Notes under the pieces: generated by a model | The model's database searches: none | What the model was told of the DNA's origin: nothing | What the model saw: only the letters and a program-made list of their open reading frames with translations | Position numbers and translations under genes: made by a program | Origin: Candidatus Aminicenantes bacterium UBA2199 | GTDB taxonomy: Bacteria > Acidobacteriota > Aminicenantia > UBA2199 | Assembly: GCA_002327965.1 (NCBI GenBank) | Contig: DCVB01000101.1 | Location: forward strand, 1 to 6,279 | Length of the DNA stretch: 6,279 bases | Direction: 5' to 3' | Shown: positions 5,951 through 6,279 of the stretch, in pieces | Position numbering within the stretch: position 1 is the stretch's first letter | How the letters are laid out: each line of letters begins with the position of its first letter

Positions 5951-6279
5951 ATGAAGAAGAATGGTTTGACATGTATGCTCTTCATGGCCATTTTTGTTTT
6001 TGCCCGCATGGGTCCCGGCGAACTGCCCGCAGCCGAGCCGCCGCGGCCCGTGAATGCACTCATCCTGCTGGGCGAGTGGTTCGGCGACGCCTATTTCCCG
6101 CTGCAGAAGGAGATGGCCGCCAGGGGCTGGACGCAAAAACGCGTCGGCGTTGAAGCCGAGTACCGCGGCTGCTACAACAAGGAGCGCGACGTGGTGCTGA
6201 CCAGCGAGATCCTCATTCCGGCGCTGAAGGATTTTTCGGGTTGGGATTGCCTGATCATCCCCTCCGGCCCCCAGTGGCG
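5951..6279 (+). CDS. Exported DJ-1/PfpI-like protein, 5' part (runs off the window)
   Basis: The frame is open from ATG 5951 to the window end, giving 109 complete codons plus two bases. Residues 1 to about 28 form a signal peptide (MKKNGLTCMLFMAIFVFA, then a linker GPGELPAAEP). From about residue 34 the sequence resembles the N-terminal Rossmann-like part of the DJ-1/PfpI class I glutamine amidotransferase-like superfamily. 'NALILLGEWFGDAYFPLQKEM' fits strand 1 and helix 1, with E42 near the place of the conserved Glu that assists the nucleophile in this superfamily. 'GWDCLIIPSGPQW' fits the strand leading to the 'DaliiPGG' motif. The nucleophilic Cys region lies beyond the window. Known members are proteases, glyoxalases, chaperones and amidase-like proteins, so no reaction is assigned. 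An exported form is less usual than cytoplasmic ones. The gene starts 27 bases after the CMD gene, so it is likely in the same operon. Confidence 0.7.
   Translation, partial: MKKNGLTCMLFMAIFVFARMGPGELPAAEPPRPVNALILLGEWFGDAYFPLQKEMAARGWTQKRVGVEAEYRGCYNKERDVVLTSEILIPALKDFSGWDCLIIPSGPQW

Noticed and set aside
5357..6136. Minus-strand ORF crossing the CMD and DJ-1-like genes
   Set aside because: It spans two well-supported + strand genes and the gap between them, and has no recognisable family.

Overview
The window is a dense, GC-rich stretch of a bacterial chromosome. All six recognisable genes lie on the + strand and are separated by only 4 to 71 bases. Every start that can be seen has a purine-rich Shine-Dalgarno sequence of the AAGGAG or GGAGG type. 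No tRNA, rRNA, transposase, CRISPR array or convincing terminator was seen. The gene style suggests an Acidobacteriota-like bacterium, perhaps Candidatus Aminicenantes: exported PD40 propeller proteins ending in an 'IYWVDARII' tail, a secreted hydrolase with a C-terminal TPR tail, GC-rich bodies and AT-rich signal peptides. That placement is an inference from general familiarity, not a match I could test.

Layout, left to right: (1) the 3' end of a PD40/WD40-like beta-propeller protein (1-324); (2) an exported protein with N-terminal ankyrin repeats and a C-terminal PD40 propeller (342-2150), whose tail resembles that of gene 1; (3) an exported three-part protein with a LamG-like lectin fold, a galactose-binding-like beta-sandwich and an SMP-30/gluconolactonase-like propeller (2155-3996); (4) an exported metallo-beta-lactamase-fold hydrolase with a complete metal-ligand set and a C-terminal TPR tail (4041-5477); (5) a small carboxymuconolactone decarboxylase/AhpD-like protein with no signal peptide (5549-5923); (6) the 5' part of an exported DJ-1/PfpI-like protein that runs off the window (5951-6279).

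The tight same-strand packing suggests one transcription unit, or two if a promoter lies in the 44- or 71-base gaps. Four of the five genes with visible starts encode likely signal peptides, so most of the products should act in the periplasm or outside the cell. The CMD-like protein appears cytoplasmic. Two different folds that include known lactonases (SMP-30-like and MBL) sit next to each other, followed by a thiol-redox-type CMD protein and a DJ-1/PfpI protein. A secreted ester/lactone or sugar-acid processing pathway with a stress-protection arm is one reading, but no substrate can be read from the sequence. The most unusual items are the domain architectures: ankyrin plus PD40, LamG plus beta-sandwich plus SMP-30, MBL plus TPR, and an exported DJ-1-like protein.
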